Of a stretch of DNA of 64,000 bases, positions 60,573-64,000 are shown one piece after another. The stretch lies in the NCBI GenBank assembly GCA_038727705.1, contig JAVYVJ010000002.1:238012-302011 (forward strand). Direction: 5' to 3'. This DNA comes from Zestosphaera sp. Lineage in GTDB: Archaea > Thermoproteota > Thermoprotei_A > Sulfolobales > NBVN01. Position 1 is the stretch's first letter. The number at the start of each line of letters is the position of its first letter. Below the pieces are notes generated by a model. It worked only from the letters and a program-made list of their open reading frames with translations, made no database searches and was not told where the DNA came from. A program made the position numbers and the translations under genes.

Positions 60573-61844
60573 TTGGTCGACACTTCACGCCTGCCCGGCT
60601 TCCACAAGCTGACCCTCCGCGAGAGAGTTGAAAAGCTACGTGAAGTCGCCGGGTTGAGTGAGGACGACGTGAAGCTTCTGCTCAGGGAGGGAACGCTGCC
60701 GCTCGAAATCGCTGACAAGATGATCGAGAACGTGGTTGGAAGCCTCTCACTACCGCTGGGGGTGGCGACGAACTTCATGATCAACAAGAGGGACTACCTA
60801 GTCCCGATGGCGATCGAGGAGCCTTCCGTCGTTGCCGCGGCCTCCAAAGCCGCCAGGATGCTGAGGGAGGGCGGCGGGATCAAGGCCAAGGCAACTGACT
60901 CCCTGATGATCGCTCAGATACAACTCGTTAAGGTGGCGTCACCACACACCGCCGTATACGCTATCCACGAACATAGGGAAGAGATTAAGGAGATCGCGAA
61001 CTCGACTAACCCCCTTCTAGTCAGCTTAGGTGGTGGTGTGAGGGACGTGGAGGTCTACACTGTGAACTCGCCTGCGGGGCCTATGGTGATAACGAACCTG
61101 ATAGTGGACGTCAAGGACGCGATGGGCGCGAACACCGTGAACACGATGGCCGAGAAAGTCGCTCCATACATAGAGGGCTGGACGGGCGGCAAGGTTTACC
61201 TGAGAATCGTGTCCAACCTGGCTGACAGGAGACTGGTGAGAGTTTGGGGGAGGGTTCCAAAGGACGTGATCGGTGGTGAGGAAGTTGTTGAAGGTATAAT
61301 CTACGCGTGGGCCTTCGCCACCGCTGACTCGTATAGGGCGGCGACTCATAACAAAGGGATAATGAATGGCGTCATAGCGGTCGCGCTCGCGACCGGACAG
61401 GATACAAGGGCTCTTGAGGCTGGCGCCCACGCCTACGCCGCCAGGTCTGGGAGGTACACCTCGCTGAGCACATGGGAAAGGGACGAGAGGGGTGACTTGA
61501 TAGGCTTCCTCGAGATCCCTATGCCCGTGGGACTTATAGGGGGGGCTGTTAAGGTCAACCCTATAGCTCAGCTCAGCTTGAAGATACTGGGCATAAAGAG
61601 TGCAGGGGAACTGGCCGAGGTGATGGGTGCTGTCGGCCTGGCTCAGAACCTAGCGGCCCTGAGGGCCCTAGCCGTCGAGGGTATTCAGAAGGGCCACATG
61701 AAGCTACACGCCAGGAACCTCGCTATAACGGCTGGAGCTAGGGGGACTGAGATCGATTTGGTTGTTGAGGAGATGATTAAGAGGGACGCCATAAGGCTTG
61801 ACGTGGCTAGGGAGATACTTGAGGCTATAAGGAAGGAGGGCTGA
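60573..61844 (+). CDS. hmgA: HMG-CoA reductase, class II
   Basis: 423 residues from TTG with GGTGAT upstream. Reduces HMG-CoA to mevalonate, rate-limiting for isoprenoid lipids. The ENVVGSLSLPLGVATNFMIN block (about 51-70, split), E81/E82 in EEPSVVAAAS, Lys261 in ATHNKGIMNG, an Asp near 277 in TGQDTRALEAG, and His379 in MKLHARNL mark the class II (Pseudomonas mevalonii/Archaeoglobus-like) type, rather than the class I enzyme usual in crenarchaea. The active site is complete. No other mevalonate gene adjoins it. Confidence 0.95.
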   Translation: MVDTSRLPGFHKLTLRERVEKLREVAGLSEDDVKLLLREGTLPLEIADKMIENVVGSLSLPLGVATNFMINKRDYLVPMAIEEPSVVAAASKAARMLREGGGIKAKATDSLMIAQIQLVKVASPHTAVYAIHEHREEIKEIANSTNPLLVSLGGGVRDVEVYTVNSPAGPMVITNLIVDVKDAMGANTVNTMAEKVAPYIEGWTGGKVYLRIVSNLADRRLVRVWGRVPKDVIGGEEVVEGIIYAWAFATADSYRAATHNKGIMNGVIAVALATGQDTRALEAGAHAYAARSGRYTSLSTWERDERGDLIGFLEIPMPVGLIGGAVKVNPIAQLSLKILGIKSAGELAEVMGAVGLAQNLAALRALAVEGIQKGHMKLHARNLAITAGARGTEIDLVVEEMIKRDAIRLDVAREILEAIRKEG

Positions 61845-61975
61845 CCTTCTCCAATCATTGCTGAGTTAAATACGCACAAATAACTAGATCCAGTGAAGGG
61901 AAGTCCAGTTCTTGAACAAGAACTAAGGTTTAAGTGTTGTGAGAGGAAAAACAGGTTTTAGCTTTTTGGCTTAGC

Positions 61976-63169
61976 TTACCTTGCTGGCGGTGCTGCGGCC
62001 TTCCTTATCGTTATGATCGAGTAGGCTGAGAGTATGCATGCGAGCAGTGCAAAGGCGACCGCTACATATGCCGCTGTCGTGGCGGCGTCGGCCTTGCCGC
62101 CTACCTCTTTCCTGACTGACTCAACTGATGTCTTGAGGGTTGCGACGTCGCTCTTGACGCTGTTTAAGTCGGTTCTGAGGGAGTTTATATCCGTCCTCAG
62201 ACCGTCCACCGTCGGGGTCAGCTTGTTGACGGCGTCCTGCAGGCTTGAGGTGGTCTCCGATAGTGTGTCAATTTGGGTCGACAGCTGTGTTACCTTCGTG
62301 TTGAGGTCGCTCAGGTTCTTTGATAATGTGTCAACCTTACCGCTTAGCGTATTGACGGTGCCCGCCAGCTGGTTCAGCGTGTTCTTCACTGTGTCGAGAT
62401 CCTTCGAGAGCGCATCGACCTTACCGCTGAGTGTGATTAGGTCGCTCCTCAGCTTGCTCAGGGTGCCGGTTACGTTGGTTATCAGGTCGTTCAGCTTCTT
62501 CTCCAGATCTGCTACCTTATCGGACAGTTGCTTCAGTTCGGTTCTCAGCGCGTTGATCTCGTCCTCAAGACTCATCAGGGATATGGTCTCCACGTTGTTG
62601 TCTCCGGTGGTCAGGGTGACACTCTTCGTGGTGGTTACGTAACCTGCCTTAGACACCTTCAGCGTGTAGGTCCCTGGTGAGGTGTAGAGCTCGAACGTGC
62701 CGTCGGACTTGCTTGTGGTGCTGTCGCCCTTCTCAACCACCATTACCTCAGCACCGGCTACTGGGAGGCCCTTACCATCAACCACCTTGCCGAGCACCCT
62801 CGCCCCAGGACTTAGGACGAAGGTGGTAGTGTCTGTTGAGGCCCCCAGGTACGCCCTCACGGTGTATGTGCCCGCAACCCAGTTGCCGTAGGGGAGCATT
62901 CTAGGTAGTGTGAAGGACGCTGTGTAGGTGTTGTCCGAGCCCGCCACAACCTGCCTATAGTCGACCTCCTTACCCTCAGGACTCACTATCGATATGCCGA
63001 CGTACGAGCCAGCCGGCGCCGACCCGCTTACGAGCACGGTCTCGCCAGGTATGTATGTAGCCTTATTAGTGCTTACAGTCAGCGCCTGAGCAGACACTAG
63101 AGTAGCCATGGGAATGATGATGAGAAGGAGGATTGCCAGCGAAAAAGTCGGCATCGACTTAACCTTCAT
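61976..63169 (-). CDS. Secreted coiled-coil protein with beta-sandwich domains and C-terminal anchor
   Basis: 397 residues. Signal peptide (about 1-28), an Ig-like domain (about 30-120), a carboxypeptidase-regulatory-like domain (about 128-195), a long coiled coil with strong heptads (about 200-365; repeats such as LSGKVDTLSKNL), and a C-terminal membrane span (about 368-390). This is the plan of crenarchaeal S-layer stalk proteins (SlaB or tetrabrachion-like anchors). ATG start with GGTGAT six bases upstream. Follows the large S-layer-like gene by 14 bases, so likely its anchor. Confidence 0.82.
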   Translation of the reverse strand: MKVKSMPTFSLAILLLIIIPMATLVSAQALTVSTNKATYIPGETVLVSGSAPAGSYVGISIVSPEGKEVDYRQVVAGSDNTYTASFTLPRMLPYGNWVAGTYTVRAYLGASTDTTTFVLSPGARVLGKVVDGKGLPVAGAEVMVVEKGDSTTSKSDGTFELYTSPGTYTLKVSKAGYVTTTKSVTLTTGDNNVETISLMSLEDEINALRTELKQLSDKVADLEKKLNDLITNVTGTLSKLRSDLITLSGKVDALSKDLDTVKNTLNQLAGTVNTLSGKVDTLSKNLSDLNTKVTQLSTQIDTLSETTSSLQDAVNKLTPTVDGLRTDINSLRTDLNSVKSDVATLKTSVESVRKEVGGKADAATTAAYVAVAFALLACILSAYSIITIRKAAAPPAR

Positions 63170-63183
63170 CTCTAATCACCACT

Positions 63184-64000
63184 TCACGCAACTACAGTGG
63201 CGGTGAATGACGCCGCCTCACCCATCGGCGTCCTGTCAGCAAGCGACTTCACAATGTAGACTTCAACACTGTGGCTGCCGGACACTATGGGCGTCCAGCC
63301 GAAGGAGAGGTTTGTGGACGCGCCGGCGCCAAGGGTTGCACTACCGGCGAACCTCGCCACAGCAACGCCGTTGGGATCTCTCACCACTATTATCAGGGTC
63401 ATGGACCTCTCAACTATGTCCGTGTTCTTCAGAGCTACGGTGAGGAAGACTTCCCTGCCAACCCTGGGAGTCACGGTCTGTCCTGTAGTAACGTCAACGA
63501 AGGTAACGCTCTCAGCCTTGCCCGGCTTCTCAACGAACCTACCCACCATCACGGTCTTGCTGAAGATCTCCTTCTTTCCGCTGGTTGCTATCGGGTCTTC
63601 GTAGACTATTTCTATAGTGTCGCCGAGCTTAGCCGGTATTTGAGGCGCACCAAGAATCCAGTCATTCAGGGACACAGGTGTCACAGACACCTCGTACACG
63701 CCGGACTCGACTTCAGAGGCGTACAGGGTTACGCCGGTCGGGTATGTCGTTGACCTGATGACTACCTTCCTGAAGTCTGCTGCCGGGTTCTGCGCTATGT
63801 CGGCGTTCTTTATAGTTATCTTTAGGACCTCGTCCAAGTTAACAGCGGTCTTATCGACGATTATTTCGGCGTTGACAGCCTTTATTGTGAGGGTCGATAT
63901 TACGGTAGCCTTATTTCCGGTTGCATCAACTTCATCGACGTAGACTATGGTCAGCTTCTTGCCTATGTAGGGTGCTAGATCCTCAGGACTCGGTGTATTG
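63184..64000 (-). CDS. S-layer-like surface protein (C-terminal part; runs off right edge)
   Basis: The frame stays open to the end of the window; only the last 271 or so codons are seen. The protein is built from Ig-like/CARDB-like beta domains, with a repeated theme of DEVLKITIKNADIAQNP and DTIEIVYEDPIATSG, and VVRDPNGVAVARFAG near the C-terminus. Few cysteines or charged clusters, high Thr/Val, as in S-layer and adhesion proteins. The adjacent coiled-coil protein would anchor it to the membrane. The start lies beyond the window. Confidence 0.75.
   Translation of the reverse strand, partial: NTPSPEDLAPYIGKKLTIVYVDEVDATGNKATVISTLTIKAVNAEIIVDKTAVNLDEVLKITIKNADIAQNPAADFRKVVIRSTTYPTGVTLYASEVESGVYEVSVTPVSLNDWILGAPQIPAKLGDTIEIVYEDPIATSGKKEIFSKTVMVGRFVEKPGKAESVTFVDVTTGQTVTPRVGREVFLTVALKNTDIVERSMTLIIVVRDPNGVAVARFAGSATLGAGASTNLSFGWTPIVSGSHSVEVYIVKSLADRTPMGEAASFTATVVA

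Noticed and set aside
62034-62642. Long + strand open frame of about 200 codons opposite the coiled-coil protein
   Set aside because: It is the antisense shadow of a gene with signal peptide, heptads and a membrane anchor; its translation is Ser/Val-rich and low-complexity.

Overview
This 64 kb window looks like ordinary chromosome from a hyperthermophilic crenarchaeon (Thermoproteota, Desulfurococcales/Sulfolobales-like; the exact genus cannot be read from the sequence). The evidence is reverse gyrase, ribosomal protein eL38, class II lysyl-tRNA synthetase, NucS, XerA, a four-subunit 2-oxoacid:ferredoxin oxidoreductase, archaeal-type glycolytic enzymes, a tetraether-lipid synthase homologue, a coiled-coil/S-layer gene pair, a C/D box sRNA, and frequent TTG/GTG starts behind GGTG/GAGG Shine-Dalgarno sequences. 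Base composition is close to half G+C. Genes are tightly packed, many overlapping by 4-20 bases. I see no CRISPR array, insertion sequence, prophage or recognisable defence island.

Layout. 1-5 kb: an unknown gene, the lipid synthase, a membrane transglutaminase-like protein with a zinc-finger partner, and a 355-base gene-free stretch that may hold a structured RNA. 5-9 kb: a ribbon-helix-helix protein and reverse gyrase. 9-15 kb: OsmC, tRNA-Pro, a MeaB-like GTPase coupled to threonine synthase, LysS, and a membrane-anchored winged-helix protein. 15-24 kb: a DtxR-FeoA metal operon with a near-perfect palindrome at its promoter, a sugar aminotransferase, a B3/B4-domain protein, a thioredoxin-reductase-like flavoprotein, RpiA, the sRNA, eL38, an NTP phosphatase, a PAC2 protein and PyrF, then small membrane and kinase-like genes. 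24-27 kb: korD-A-B-C, where korD has no in-frame start. 28-41 kb: CDF transporter, PflX-like radical SAM protein, NadE, mevalonate kinase, an HD phosphohydrolase, a DHH-NucS-TatD-Gfo/Idh run, cyclic-2,3-diphosphoglycerate synthetase, Xaa-Pro peptidase and dihydrolipoamide dehydrogenase. 41-52 kb: iron-sulfur flavoprotein, phosphoglycerate mutase, XerA, an AbrB-PhoU protein, an RNase Z-like protein, an AIR-synthase/HypE relative with RimI, a second HD phosphohydrolase, and PGK-GAPDH-Usp. 52-58.5 kb: a regulator and a complete BMP-type (nucleoside-like) ABC importer. 58.5-64 kb: a glycosyltransferase, the remnant of a PiT phosphate permease, class II HMG-CoA reductase, and an S-layer-type gene pair that runs off the right edge.

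How the genes work together. Apart from housekeeping functions, the window groups lower glycolysis (GAPDH, PGK, ApgM, with cDPG synthetase consuming the same intermediate), isoprenoid and membrane-lipid formation (HMG-CoA reductase, mevalonate kinase, Tes), genome maintenance at high temperature (reverse gyrase, NucS, DHH, TatD, XerA, two SAMHD1-like HD proteins), and nucleotide supply (PyrF, BMP importer, NTP phosphatase). The main things not explained by standard annotation are the broken korD start, the C/D box sRNA, a three-way-junction inverted-repeat element between trxB-like and rpiA, several perfect inverted repeats placed on TATA boxes, and the decayed phosphate permease beside an intact PhoU-type regulator.
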